In this document: piece by piece, positions 12,150 through 50,099 of the stretch
Numbering within the stretch: the first letter of the stretch is position 1
How the letters are laid out: every line of letters starts with the position of its first letter
Source: Centropristis striata
Taxonomy: Eukaryota > Chordata > Actinopteri > Perciformes > Serranidae
Direction of reading: 5' to 3'
Length of the DNA: 64,000 nucleotides
Assembly: GCF_030273125.1 (NCBI RefSeq)
Contig: NC_081536.1
Span: 12,704,320 to 12,768,319 of the forward strand
Notes under the pieces: generated by a model
Database searches by the model: none
What the model was told of the DNA's origin: nothing
What the model saw: only the letters and a program-made list of their open reading frames with translations
Made by a program: the position numbers and the translations under genes

Positions 12150-12645
12150 GAGTATTTGATCCCATACAGGTAATATTTTGAGGTTGTTTCAAGTACAACA
12201 TCAAATGAGTCGTAAATCATTAATGTAGTGGAACTTTGCTTCGAGAACATGTTGATCAGGGTTGGATGAAGTTTAATCCAAGTTATTAATTTAAGAAAAA
12301 CCTACTGCTTGGAAAAGGCCAGCTATAGCCGCATGTTGTTGTAATGTGTCTTCTAACTTTCAAGTCTTCGATACATCTTTATTACCTATTTTCTCTATTA
12401 TCCCTGGCCATAGATATAGGCTGCAACTAATTATATATTATTATAATTATATGTTATATTTTTAGATTCATTTTTTAGTCTATAAAATGTGTGAAATTGG
12501 TAAAAAATAATAAAAATAAAATAAAAAAGAAAGAAAAAAATCACGATCACGTGTATAGCCAACAGCCCAAAGATATTCAGTGTCTATCATGGAATTAAAA
12601 AGAAAACAAGTAAATATTCACATTTGAGACACTTAAACCAGTGTT
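12150..12645. repeat. Dispersed repeat, copy B
   Basis: This is the partner of 9040-9420 in the same orientation, with scattered substitutions and an extra stretch of about 70 bp near 12255-12340. Sequence typical of the same family seems to resume after the SINE at 12708-12878, with TTAATTTTCTGTTAATCAAA at 12891-12910. The SINE therefore probably split this copy. Confidence 0.65.
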
Positions 12646-12707
12646 TTTTATTTTTTTTATTTGCTTAAACAATGAATAAACAACCACTTTATTGAACTGT
12701 TGCCAGT

Positions 12708-12878
12708 GGGCATCCAGGTGGCACATATACTATACTGCATACCACAGAGGCCTAGCAAGCTTCTGATTCAGAGCCCTTTCCTGCATGTCTTCCCCTCTTT
12801 CTCCCCCTTACACCCTGTATCTCTCCCACTATCATTAAAGCCTTAATATGGCCATAGAAATATATTTAAAAAGCAAAC
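12708..12878 (+). mobile_element. Short SINE with 13-bp target-site duplication, inserted into an older repeat
   Basis: The 13-bp direct repeat AACTGTTGCCAGT is found at 12695-12707 and 12879-12891. Between them is a roughly 170-bp element with a degenerate tRNA-like head (GGCATCCAGGTGGCAC...), the teleost body CTTTCCTGCATGTCTTCCCC, and an A-rich 3' end. The exact repeat shows a fairly recent target-primed insertion. Confidence 0.8.
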
Positions 12879-13448
12879 AACTGTTGCCAGTTAATTTTCT
12901 GTTAATCAAATTGTTTAATTACCTATTTAATTTTCTTTAAGGGGACCTTTGCCTCTTTTATCTTGGTAAAATGTCTTAAGCAAAGCTCCTCAGACTGGTT
13001 AAAAAACAAAGAGTGAATATAAAAAGTCACTTTGACATGAGTTTGGTATTTTGGCAGTTGGTTGGAGAGGTTGGAGCTGGAGAGAACATTATGAGCTAAC
13101 ACTCGTTATCATTTTTAGTAAGGCACACCCAAAATTCAAACAGCCAACTCCGGAGAATGTCTTTTTGACCAACTGATCGCTGAACAAGACATTTTTGGCA
13201 AACAAAATGTTACAACTAACTTGTTTAATTCACAAAACTAACCCAGGACTTTCCCCCTGACTATTTTAGGTAATGCCAGTTAACGCCGTGTCACGCTGTG
13301 TCACGTTTTTACAGCTGCTAACTGCTGCGAACGGCCATTAAATCGTCTGATAACATTAGAGGTGGGTGGATCATATACCAAATATATGATAATGATAATA
13401 ACGATAATAAATCAAGTGAGAAGTACGGTACTTTTCTCATTGACTTCT

Positions 13449-13745
13449 GGCGGCTGTGGCTCAGTTGGTAGAGCGGGTCGTCTTCTGAACGGGAGGTTGG
13501 TGGTTCAATCCCCGACCATGGCAGCCTACTTGTCGAAGTATCCTTGAGCAAGATACTGAACCCCAAATTGCTCCGGATGCTGCGTTCATCGGTGTGTGAA
13601 TGAATTCCCAATGGTGGCAGGTGGCACCAGTGTGCCCTGGTAGCCTCCGCCACCAGTATGAATGTGTGTGTGAATGGGTGAATGAGCGCAGTCTGTAGTG
13701 TAAAGCCCTTTGGAAAAAAGTGCTATATAAGTGCACCCCCATTTA
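13449..13745 (+). mobile_element. tRNA-derived SINE, near full length
   Basis: The head contains GGCTGTGGCTCAGTTGGTAG (A box) and GGTTCAATCCC (B box) 30-40 bp apart, so it has the internal Pol III promoter of a tRNA. The body follows with TATCCTTGAGCAAGATACTGAA and GGTGGCAGGTGGCACC. The tail has TAAAGCCCTTTGG and AAAGTGCTATATAAGTGCA, a LINE-type 3' end. It cannot be a working tRNA gene because no cloverleaf 3' half or acceptor stem is present. Two decayed relatives lie in abcc2 introns (24905-25150 and 34050-34250). Confidence 0.8.
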
Positions 13746-15215
13746 CAATCTTTTTGTAGCTAGTGGAGTCGCCCCCTGCTTGCCATCAGAACAAAAACAG
13801 CTGTAAGGCACCTGTGCATTTGTTTCACTTTTCAGGAAAAAAAAATAAAAAATTGTACATTAGTTATAAGTAGCAAATATTTATTTTTGCCAATTTGTGA
13901 AATACAAATCTTTCATTTTACTCTAATTGCTCCACCCTTCTCCGTCTTGAAGCTGCATTTGTTTTTCCCTTCAACACGACTTCTCCCCCTGTTAAAACTA
14001 AATTAATCATGTCACCATCATGCAACCAGCATTCAGGCTTATCTGATAGATAAGAAGGGCTAATTATTATAAAAGGTTATGCATAGCACCATATTTCATC
14101 ATTTTTTGATACAATCCTCTTCAATTACACAAGTTGCCTTCACGTGACATATGGTTGTCCTTGGGGCTGTACACAATGACTCAGCCAGGTTATGACCATG
14201 CAGTGTTATCAAACATGTAATTATTAACCATCTCACAGTCAGAGTCATCTGTTTTAGACTCATCACAGTCAGTGAAATACTTTTCACACACATGCTTTCA
14301 CAATAATAGTAATTGTTGCAATTGCATCAAGACAAATGAATGCCTTTACTATAGATGTCTGACAAGGCCTTTTATCACAATGTTGACCTATTGACACTGC
14401 CAAGGACAATCCTGTTTAACAGGTCATTTATCGGCTCTGTTTTTTAAACAAAAGTCAGTTTTTGTTTGTTAAAGTACAGTCAGTACAGTACAGATCTGAT
14501 GCTTGATGTGTTGACATCATCTCCATTTATATGGATGGATGACACGCACACACTGCAATAAAACAAAACTGTTGATTCATTATTGCATCACATGTTCATG
14601 TTCCTCTTCTCACGCAGACAAAGTCACATACACACCAACAGGAATCCTCTTTGTTTCTGTGGTTGAACTGGTGTCTGGAAGCAATTTACCTCTGAAGTTC
14701 CTAAAAAAAACAAAGCTCAGCATCAACTTGGCACATAAGAAAACCCAGTGTTGTTGCGTACTTGCACAAGAGTTTGGTTTTTGGTCATGTGCTGTACATG
14801 TAGCTGGTTCAAATGCATGACTGCTTGAAATGAATCTGATATGACTTAAAAATGAGCCTCTGTCAAGAGAAAGTGAAGGCATGCTGAGCAGAAGTGGAAA
14901 CACAACAGGAAAAGAGGTCTAATGAGCCCACTCCCTCCCCTTCCCTAAACACATTCCCTTTTTTGGTGGGCCGTCCCCCTGACACAAGGAAAAACAGCAA
15001 ACCCCTCTCTCTCCCTTTGCCTGAAAGTTGGACTTTAGACACATCCGAGCAATCTAGCAGTGTCTGTGGGCTTGTTCAAGGCTTGGTTTCTTGAATGATT
15101 TTTTTTGCTGCGTTTTGTCTTTCTCTCATGAAGAGGACTGGGTGTGTGTGCTTCTTGCAGACATCAAAGAAGTCACCGTCAACTACTAGAGGACAACCCT
15201 CAAGACCTGCCAAGA

Positions 15216-15482
15216 AAGAAATGAATAAAGGCTCCAGTTGATTGTTAACCTAACCGCTCTTTACAGTAACCCAGCACATCTCTGGCGCTGGAACTTTGCA
15301 GAAGGTTTAGTTTCTGCTTGAAGTCTAATGGCTCAAAGTCCCTCAGAGTCACGTCCTGCAATTGTCTCTGGAGTGTGGGTGGACGGGGGTGAGAGAAGGA
15401 GTGTTTGAGCCAAGCTTGGGAGCAGTGTGAGGCGTCTGTTTGTCTAATCATCTGAAGGTGACTGAAGACATCAGTGAGGACC
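15216..15482 (+). promoter_or_regulatory. abcc2: abcc2 5' flank: HNF1-like site and an upstream ORF
   Basis: GTTGATTGTTAAC at 15237-15249 matches the HNF1 consensus GTTAATNATTAAC except at two positions. Human ABCC2 is an HNF1-responsive liver and kidney gene, so a role here is plausible but inferred. An upstream ORF of 26 codons plus stop (15328-15408, starting MAQSPSES) ends 74 nt before the main ATG and would lie in the leader if transcription starts near the HNF1-like site. The transcription start is not known. Confidence 0.45.
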
Positions 15483-41870
<26,388 letters not shown>

Positions 41871-42031
41871 TTTTGCACTTGTACTTATTATTTGATTTCA
41901 TAATTTGCTATTGTTGTTTGATTTAAAAAGCTGGATTGTGTTTTGATATAAAGATATATTATATCATTTGTATTTTTATAATGCAATAGAAATAATCATT
42001 TTCTGTATATAAATCATTGTTATATTGAAAC

Positions 42032-42037
42032 AATAAA
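42032..42037 (+). terminator. abcc2: Poly(A) signal of abcc2
   Basis: A canonical AATAAA lies 162 bp after the abcc2 stop codon, in AT-rich 3'UTR sequence, followed by a T-rich downstream stretch (GCTGTCTCATTGTTTTTGATTT). Confidence 0.7.
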
Positions 42038-42435
42038 TATTCTTTCTCAATGCTGTCTCATTGTTTTTGATTTTGGATAATTCAACATTTTCAGGAAAAT
42101 CACTTATTTTCATTTTCTTACTTTATGAGACAGAGCCATGTTAGCTGTTGTCAGTCTTTTTCCTAAGCTAGGATAAGTGCCTGCTGACTGGTTCATTTTA
42201 AGCAGACTAGTATGAGAGCGTCATTCATAGTGTCAACTAATTCTCTGCCATCAAAGGAATAAGCCCCTTTTCACAATATTATATAATCATTGCCGACTGT
42301 ATAATGACTGTAAGAATGACGTGTGTAAATGTGTCTGTACTGTATTATGGGGACTTGACTGGTCACCACAAGGTGATTAGTTTGTTATGATTTAGCTGAG
42401 ACCTGACAGGAGAAAAACATTTTTCTTCATGTATG

Positions 42436-42886
42436 GACAATTTTGAGATTTGGGGCTATTTTATAAGGCAATATTGGGACTGCTGCCTTCGTACATTTGC
42501 AGCTTAATTACTGTGAGAAATGCAGGATCTTATTCTCTTCGTTCACAAGATCAGTTGTTGCTTTCTGTCCCTTATGCTTGTACGGAGTTGGGTAAAAGGG
42601 CATTTGTTTACTCTGCACCTTATGCATGGAATATGCGCCAGAAAGAATGGAAATTAACTGAATTTGTTTCTTTGAGCACTTTTAAATCCAAACTAAGAGT
42701 TATTGAGGCCAATTCCATAACATGCACTTGTTTCTCATGACGTGTTTAAGGTCTGTATGTTATGTAAATATGTAACTGTATTCTGTGTTTGCTGCCTCTT
42801 GGCCAGGGCTCCCTTGAAAAAGAGGTTCTTAATCTCAATGGGATATTCCCTGGTTAAATAAAGGTCAAATAAAAAATAAAATATTT
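42436..42886 (+). mobile_element. 3' fragment of a second L2/CR1-like LINE family
   Basis: The ORF at 42450-42740 encodes FYKAILGLLPSYICSLI, YSLRSQDQLLLSVPYAC, TELGKRAFVYSAPYAWN and a C-terminal LSTFKSKLRV. This is the same C-terminal domain type as at 40432-41052 but clearly diverged. The 3' tail has GAGGTTCTTAATCTCAATGG and TTAAATAAAGGTCAAATAAA, a well-known teleost LINE end. It is 5'-truncated and lies between abcc2 and the GPCR gene. Confidence 0.75.
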
Positions 42887-43693
42887 TCTTTCCATTTATG
42901 TCTTGTTTTAGACTAGAGGCAAGAAAACATCCAAAATAAATATATAGCCAAAAGTTAGCATTATAAATGCCTCATTTGCATATTTTAACATAGAAATTTA
43001 GAAAACTTGTAAGACAAAAAATATTTTCTTTATATAAGAAATCAACTAGGTTTCATAGTTACATCTATAACATTTTATCCGATTCACCTGTAGCATCTTG
43101 CAAAACATATGAAATTTCACAATAGATTTTATTTTTTCTCAAACTCAAACCAGAAATCTCAGCGGAAAAAATCAAAAGGGCATCAGCTGCAAGCAGAAAC
43201 CTTTCCAGCACATAGGGCAGGCTATATACTGCGTTGTGGTTCCTTAATTTTAAGGCCACTCTAAAGGACACTGCATATCATTTTATCCATCATAGTCCAA
43301 CAGTGCTTACATACACCAGACTTTGTAGTTTTATTCCTGAAGGTTTCTACAAAGGGGTTTGTTCATACAGTATGTCATTCATAGCCTCACTTATAGAACA
43401 TTTTATTCCTAACTCATGGTAAAAAAAAAAAAAAAAAATTCTGGCTGTTGATATTTTCTTATTTATGTAGTGATAAAAAGAGATACCCAATAATTGTCTT
43501 AATGTAAATAATCAAATGGTCTTGTTTCATTGTGATAGTTAAAATTGTCTGTAGTATCTCCCTGATAAACAAAATTATGTGTGGCAGCTATGTGTCACGG
43601 CACTTCTAATTATTCCACTTATCTACAGATGAACAGATTCACACGTACAGTGATGAACATCTGCTCGATATAAAGTGGAAAGAAATGGAGGCG

Positions 43694-43737
<44 letters not shown>

Positions 43738-44822
43738 CAGACAGAGAGAGACCGTGAGTGAGTGAGGGTTAGAGAGTGAGAGAGGGTCAGTGAGATTCAC
43801 AAAGAAAAGGAGGGAGATGACCAAATCTGTGTTGTTTTGTTTGTGAAGAGAGCTGCTGGGCTTCATTCCAACATTTTTGCCTCTCAAAAGTAAGTCTCCT
43901 GGATAGTAATTGCTCTAAAATCTTGATTATATTGACAGCGTAACAGGTTGTACAGTGTGTGCTTGCCACATTTCATTGTGACTTGATACATTATTTTAAA
44001 TAAGATGTTTGACAGATGAAAAGAATAGCAGGCAATTAGGCTAATTTGTCCTTGATACTGTATTGTTACCTTACCTCTAGGTTTAACTGCGATTGTTTTG
44101 ATGAATTTGTCCACAAAAGGTGACATAATTTGGTCTGAAAATGCAACAGGTTGCTGAGTGAATGTTTTTTTAAGAATAGTTGATTATTTGTGTTCACACT
44201 GATTTGATGTTAAACATCCTGAAATATGTATTTGGATCTACTTTGTGTCAAAGATCTGCATGTGAATGAATTAATGTATTTTTATTAATTTAGATATGCA
44301 GACTATCTGATATGTGAAGCTGAAAATCACTGCATTTGTACTGTAGAGCAATAAACTGTATGCAATGCATTAGCCTTATGTTTAACATAAGCCATTTATT
44401 ATATTACAAGACAACTGTGTAGATTTTAAAGATCAGTACACCAAAGAAAAACTGTGAACCTGGAATTGTAAACCCTGTGTACATCCCTATTTCGTGTTTA
44501 TCCCTCAGGGAGACTTTTCTTCTTTTCTTATCTTCGTCTCCAATTGACAGCTCACTCTATTAAATATCGCAGTACGGTTGAGAGAGCTATGTACAGCATG
44601 CGCCCCTCCTTCCTTCTTCTGGCTGATTGAGCTGCTGTTGAGAAGTGTGCTAATTTAAAACAATGATGTCTGAACTAAATAATGCTTGCCTATTGATGCT
44701 TACTTAGAAATTATAGGAACTTCAGAATTAAACCCATTTTCTTTATAACACATAACCCAACTCAGTCATGGAATGTATGTTATTATTTCTCCGTAACATC
44801 CTTCTTAAACAGCTGCTCCACC
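42887..44822. other. Intergenic region before the GPCR gene
   Basis: I see no coding exon. There is a poly-A run near 43420 and a (GA)n microsatellite at 43700-43735. A pyrimidine-rich acceptor-like CTTAAACAG just before 44813 suggests that the GPCR gene has an upstream non-coding exon somewhere here. Confidence 0.4.
43700..43735. repeat. (GA)n microsatellite
   Basis: About 17 GA units, followed by further interrupted GA-rich sequence to about 43800. Confidence 0.95.
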
Positions 44823-47800
44823 ATGAACCTCTCGGACCACATTTCATCCCTCTTCAGCTGTAACGTCAGCCAGAGTGAGAAGCCGCAGCTCGACATAAGT
44901 GTCACCAAACGAGAGCCGCTGACAATTGCCATCCCCATGACCATCTTCTACAGCATCATCTTCTTGTCTGGAGTATGAACTGTCCATTTACTAGACACAC
45001 TTCACACTCTCAGTGCACCCTTTGAATTGCAGCATAAAGTTTTTTATGTGAGGATAAAAGGCAGCAGCAGCAACAGCAGCACTGAGTTACAATATAGTAC
45101 AAATCATTGTTAAAAGCAAAAGCAAAAACATGTTCAGACGACTTATGCTTTTCTCTGCTGCAGGTCTTATTCAATGGTGTGACCATACTGACTCTCCTAA
45201 TGGATGCTCATATGAAAGTCAGCGCCATTCGTTTCTATCTTATCAGCCTGGTCATGTCAGGTACACTACCATGCACCTTATCAGTACTGACAATATTCAA
45301 CTGAAATTGATATGCATAATACATGCCAACATTTTAGTGTAATATAAGTTATGACTCAAGGATAAAATAGATATTTCATTCATTTTGAAATTGAACTTCA
45401 AATCCAATTTGCATATCAAATGGACTGTATCACCAATCCATTTCAATTTGGATTGGTGATACGGTGGGTGTGGATGTTCTGAATTTCCTTTTCATTAGAA
45501 ATATGTTTGGGGAAATACCGTGGAGTACACTGGAAATAATGTATTCTTGATTCTCTTATGGGCATGCAGAAATGTAAATTTGTATTCCATGTAAAATGAT
45601 TGTACTGTACTCATCGGTTTCAATTTTAACTAATTATTTCAGTTTAATATTGTCTGTCCTTTTAATCATGACAGCTACAGTGTATTGCCAACCTCAAGTA
45701 TTACATTCATCTTATTTATTCTTAAAATTTCAGACTTTCTGCTGCTGTTGACCATCCCAGTGACTTTGTATCGGTACTACTGGGAGAGCTACCCATGGCG
45801 TCTGGGTCAAACAGTATGCAAAGTCTACTTCATGGTCCGCCAGGTGTACTGTGCCACCACCAGTTGGGTTATCATGACCTTCACCACTGAGCGCTATGCT
45901 GCCATCTGCCACACCATGTGGTCTGTCTCCAGCCTGAAGGTTGAGAACTTGCACAAAAAAATATACCTTAAAGTGAATAGCAAAAAAAGCTTAGGGGTGT
46001 CTTTTACCACAATTTCTTTCCCAAATCCATACAAAACATATATGTTGTTCATTCAGCTATGCTGTGTGCGAGTCTGTGAGTTAACAATATCATATTAGGA
46101 ATAATATACTAATTGATATCTCTGGAATGCTGCATGTGAGATACAGTACTTACTTACTTTTTTTTGCCCAGAAGCTAACTATTGTACCATCCCAACGAGT
46201 GTACTGGCAATCATATTTGTAATTCTGCTTTGAACTGCAGTGTTTTTGTGAGACTTTGTAAAATAAATCCAGAATGATAAATCTGACAGATCTTAAATGA
46301 TAAATGATTCCTTCTTGAGAGCGGTCATTAGCCGTCTTTCCACAGGTTTTGTTGCCGTCCGCTAGTCATGATGCCTCGGGTTGTCTCTCAACCAATCAGA
46401 GGCTGTGTTCCTGACTGAGATGCAACTTGAACAAGTAACTGTAGCTATCGAGCAAATGGAAGAAGTCTCAGTCGCATTTCAACCTTCTCACAGCACTGTA
46501 GCAAATTCTATACTGCCCTTGAGGAGAAAAGGGCAAAACTTAACGTGCCACATGGACAACACAAGATCTAACAATTTCCTCTCCATTTTCCTACCTTTCC
46601 AACAGAAGTCTCGGCTGCCATGCCTTCTTTCAGTATGGGTCATTTCTTTGGTCTCTGCAGTACCCTTTGCTCTGGTCTATAACCAGGCTCGAGCCTGCAT
46701 CCTCGACTACACGGCCGCTACACGAGAAGACGCCTTCCATGTCTCCACCATGTGTGAGATGACAGAGCCTGATCCTGCGCACATTTACAAAGGAGCTTTA
46801 CTCCTGAGAGCGGGGGTCTTCTTTCTGGTAAGCTAAATGCTTTTTAAGAGACTATTACCTGCATCAAACACTCAACCTATCTCTCCACTTACAGGTCCCA
46901 CTGGTCTCCATCTTCACTCTTTATCTGCTTATCCTGCTCTACCTGAAGCGTAATGGACTTCAGAGGAGAAACATGGGCCTCACACAGCAGGATCCAGAAG
47001 GAAGAAGGGACATCCAGTGCCATCAAAATGGAAAACTACTTTTAAATGAAAAGAGAGCTCTAAAACTTATGGGTGAGTCATGGAAATGTATTACATATTG
47101 TGTATGTCTGGAGGTCTTGAGGTTGTTGAATAGTAAATGTCCCAGATGATTTGATTTATTTCAGTCTGATGAAGACCTTATAAAGTGTCCAGCTGTGACA
47201 ACCCTATAGTCTCGGGCCCTCAGGCAAAGAAGCCCATTAAAGTCTGTTGTATAAGAATCTGTATGTATGACAGTTACAGGAAGCAAGCTGACTGTCCTAA
47301 CTAATGTTATCCAGCTGTCAGACAGTAGCTAGAAGGGGCCCCACTTTGGTTGTGGCTGTGCACCGTATAGGGCCTTTATGGGAGGTTTTAGGGGGTTTAT
47401 AGTCGTCATTGCAAAATGTGCCATTATGAGTTGCATTTGCTGGATTTTCCTCTCATCATGGTGCACCCTTGGTGTCTGGTCATTAGGGTTTTCATATTTC
47501 TCCCAATCCACGATTCAATTAGACTTTAGACTATAAGGATGATTCAATACAATTTTCTATGTTTTCAGCTCTGCCATTGTTAGATAATCAAGTCTTTATT
47601 CTAAAAGATCAACTGATCGTTTGTTTTATACCCTGACAGCTAAAGCAAGATACAATGTTATCCACTGATATCGTCTGTGTATTTCTTGTTGTCCAATTTG
47701 CACACATGTGAACTTTTAGAAATAGTGTCATCATTTCGTTATAACATTACATGTCATTTGGCTGACAATTTTGTCCAAACCGACTTACAATAAGTGCATT

Positions 47801-48442
47801 CATGGTACTAGCCATCACCACATAGTACCTTGGCATAGCCATATCAGTGCTGGATCCATATAGAAAAAAATATATATTTTACAGCTCAAAAATTCACTAT
47901 ATCATATCAGTAATCTGTGAATTTTTCAGTGTTGGCCTCAAATTCGTCTTGAAAAAGGTGCATGGTATCAAAAAACGTTTGAACCTCTTCTTTAAGCTAT
48001 GCATCTGCATTTACATTTTCTGTTTTATCTTCCAGGTGCAGTCGTGGTGGCCTTTTTTGTTTGCAATTTTCCAGACATTGCGTCGTCACTGATGCAGGTC
48101 TATGTGGTCGTGTGGTCTGATACAGTCGATTCTGTCTACACAGTCCTGAAAACGTACTTGGCGCTTCCTCTGTGGTATATCAATGGTGCTCTGGACCCGC
48201 TGCTGTTCTGTATTTCATCCCACACATTCCGCAGGGCGTGTTGGAGAACTCTACGTAGGCTGAGACCTCACTGCTACTGGAAGAATAGTAGACTGTTTTG
48301 GATGTGGCAGAGAAGTTCTAGTGAGGAAGCAAGCACATCAACCAGGGAGAGAGTTCATGGTAAATGCCATAAAGAGAAATTGGACAAAAAAAGAAATATA
48401 ATCAAGAACAAATCAGCTAAGAGACATGATGATAGCAATTAA
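44823..48442 (+). CDS. Class A (rhodopsin-like) GPCR, orphan peptide-receptor type, six coding exons, 419 aa
   Basis: Exons 44823-44972, 45164-45260, 45734-45939, 46606-46827, 46895-47072 and 48036-48442 join in frame (1260 nt). The start ATG opens a short extracellular N-terminus with sequons NLS (residue 2) and NVS (14). Seven helices are visible. Standard anchors are N54 in helix 1, D83 in helix 2 (codon split by an intron), C111, E135-R136-Y137 at the end of helix 3, W162 in helix 4, C201 in loop 2 and P227 in helix 5. Two motifs are unusual: CWxP of helix 6 reads CNFP (N295 for the toggle Trp), and NPxxY of helix 7 reads DPLLF (338-342). The tail is long and basic. Helix 3 and loop motifs recall TRH, ghrelin or neuromedin receptors, but I cannot name it. 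Ligand and coupling are unknown. Confidence 0.88.
45427..45462. repeat. Perfect 14-bp inverted repeat with 8-nt loop in GPCR intron 2
   Basis: GTATCACCAATCCA (45427-45440) and TGGATTGGTGATAC (45449-45462) are exact reverse complements around TTTCAATT. The stem is too short for a miRNA precursor. It may be the residue of a palindromic MITE. Confidence 0.8.
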
Positions 48443-50099
48443 AGCCATTTTCAACAGGAGCTGCAGATACACTCACTCTGAATTGCTAACTATTTCCTCT
48501 CTTTCTGTTCCTTTTGCTATTTTGATTAAGATTAAGATTAGATTTATTTGTCATTGCACACATTGCTCACATACTGGACTCATAATAAATAGTCAGTAAA
48601 AAAAATGCATTCTCATCATCTCATCACTCAGTACATTCAAGTCGTCATACACTATGCCATCAACTTAGTGCCAATTTAATGCATTAAAACAGTAGTGCAA
48701 GATATATAAAATGCAGAGCATTGCATTAGGTGTGGATGTCCCTGATTAGTGCTGTCGGACCAGTGGGTGTGTTTTCAGGTCTGAGTTGAGTATGGTGATA
48801 GCTTTGGGATAGAAACTGTATCTTGTGGTGCGTGGTGTAATTGAATGAATTGAATGTTTTAGATTGACCTGTATTGTGATCTCAAGAAACATTTCTGTTG
48901 TCTCGGGTGCTATTGTGTCTAGATAAAAAATATATGTACAACTAAATGTTTTAAACCTGATTTTGTTGTAAATGATGTGAAGACATTTAATGTGGAAATG
49001 TTACTTTTTATATCAAGTGTGATACGAAGCTTGTGAAATTCCACAAGAAATTAATGGACAAGCTGTGGTAGTCTGTATTACTACATGTTGAGTTTGAACA
49101 TAATCATTTTAATTATCTTTAATCATCACTTTTCAAAATTGATTGAATCTGAGTAAGGTTTACACAAAAGGTAGAAAGACAGGTACAATAGCCCAGCTGT
49201 GAGGTGGGGGGGAGTGGGGGAGGTCTACCCTACAGTTTTCCATCTCGAGAACACAGTTGGAAGACTAAATGGTCAGTTAAAGGACACTTTGACAGTTCTG
49301 TTCTTTGGATTACCAGTGTTGGAAAAGTGGGATAGTTTTGCTCACAATCATGTGCTTTATTTTATCCAAGCTCCGAAAAGCTGTTTGGAGACACTGAACC
49401 CATATCTTTTTAAATCCTGTATTTTTCATGTGATATTTCTCCAAATATCTGGATTTTAGGGTGGCTCTGAGAGCAAATAGACACAACACAAGCAAATAAA
49501 ACATCTTTACCAACTGGACATCACACAGCGTCTTAATAAAAACATTTTCACCGACTTGATTTGGAGAGGAACGGAGCAGACTTGTTATGTTTTCTAGATC
49601 AAACCAGTCTATACTTGAGGTAAAACAAATGTAATACTTCTACTATCACTGGTAATATGTCAATATTTTGTTACAGCTTATTGAAAAAAAAAAAAAAACT
49701 AATAAAAGAAAACAGTGAATGCGGGTTAAGGCATTTTTAATTCAACTAGCCTTTAAAAAAAAAATTAGTTGCCCCCTTGTTCCTCACATACTATGAGATA
49801 TTGAAACACCTTGTTGATGCCATATGGTTATTATACCAGAACAGAAGTTAGTGAGATCCAAGGTGAGCTAGTTCTGTCCGCTGTCCGCCATGTGGAGCCA
49901 GTAATGAAGTCATGAAAGTGTTGTCATGGATGCCATCAGTTGACAGAATTCACCCACCATTGACGTCACTAGCCTGTGTTTTGATTTGACCACGACTGAT
50001 CTTCTAAGTGTCCTTATATAGCTTCTCTAGGAAAGTGCATGCACAGTGTGTGTTCAGAGTTGTTTTCATCACAGCGGCACATGCTCGGAGAAACAAGGG
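48443..50099. other. GPCR 3'UTR and intergenic region
   Basis: No coding exon is seen. Apart from the repeat at 48531-48835 the stretch is AT-rich, with poly-A runs near 49685 and 49755. The short ORF at 49199-49459 shows no family resemblance. Confidence 0.4.
48531..48835. repeat. Probable dispersed repeat fragment after the GPCR gene
   Basis: The segment starts with TTAAGATTAGATTTATTTGT CATTGCACA and ends with TTGGGATAGAAACTGTATCTTG. Both strings resemble a common teleost interspersed repeat. No protein is encoded. The boundaries are approximate. Confidence 0.4.

Larger units (their letters stand above)
10690..15215. other. Intergenic region between cutc and abcc2
   Basis: No coding exon with family resemblance is seen on either strand. 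The region holds the repeat copy at 12150-12645, the SINE at 12708-12878, the SINE at 13449-13745, and otherwise AT-rich unique-looking sequence. Small ORFs here look random. The 3'UTR of cutc must end in the first part, but no clear canonical poly(A) signal was chosen. Confidence 0.5.

Noticed and set aside
13449..13530. tRNA gene
   Set aside because: A and B boxes are present, but there is no complete cloverleaf, and a SINE body and tail follow directly.
46381..46836. Continuous 151-aa reading of GPCR exon 4 with its upstream sequence
   Set aside because: The first 75 codons are intron; a clear acceptor at 46604-46605 starts the conserved KSRLPCLLSVW segment.
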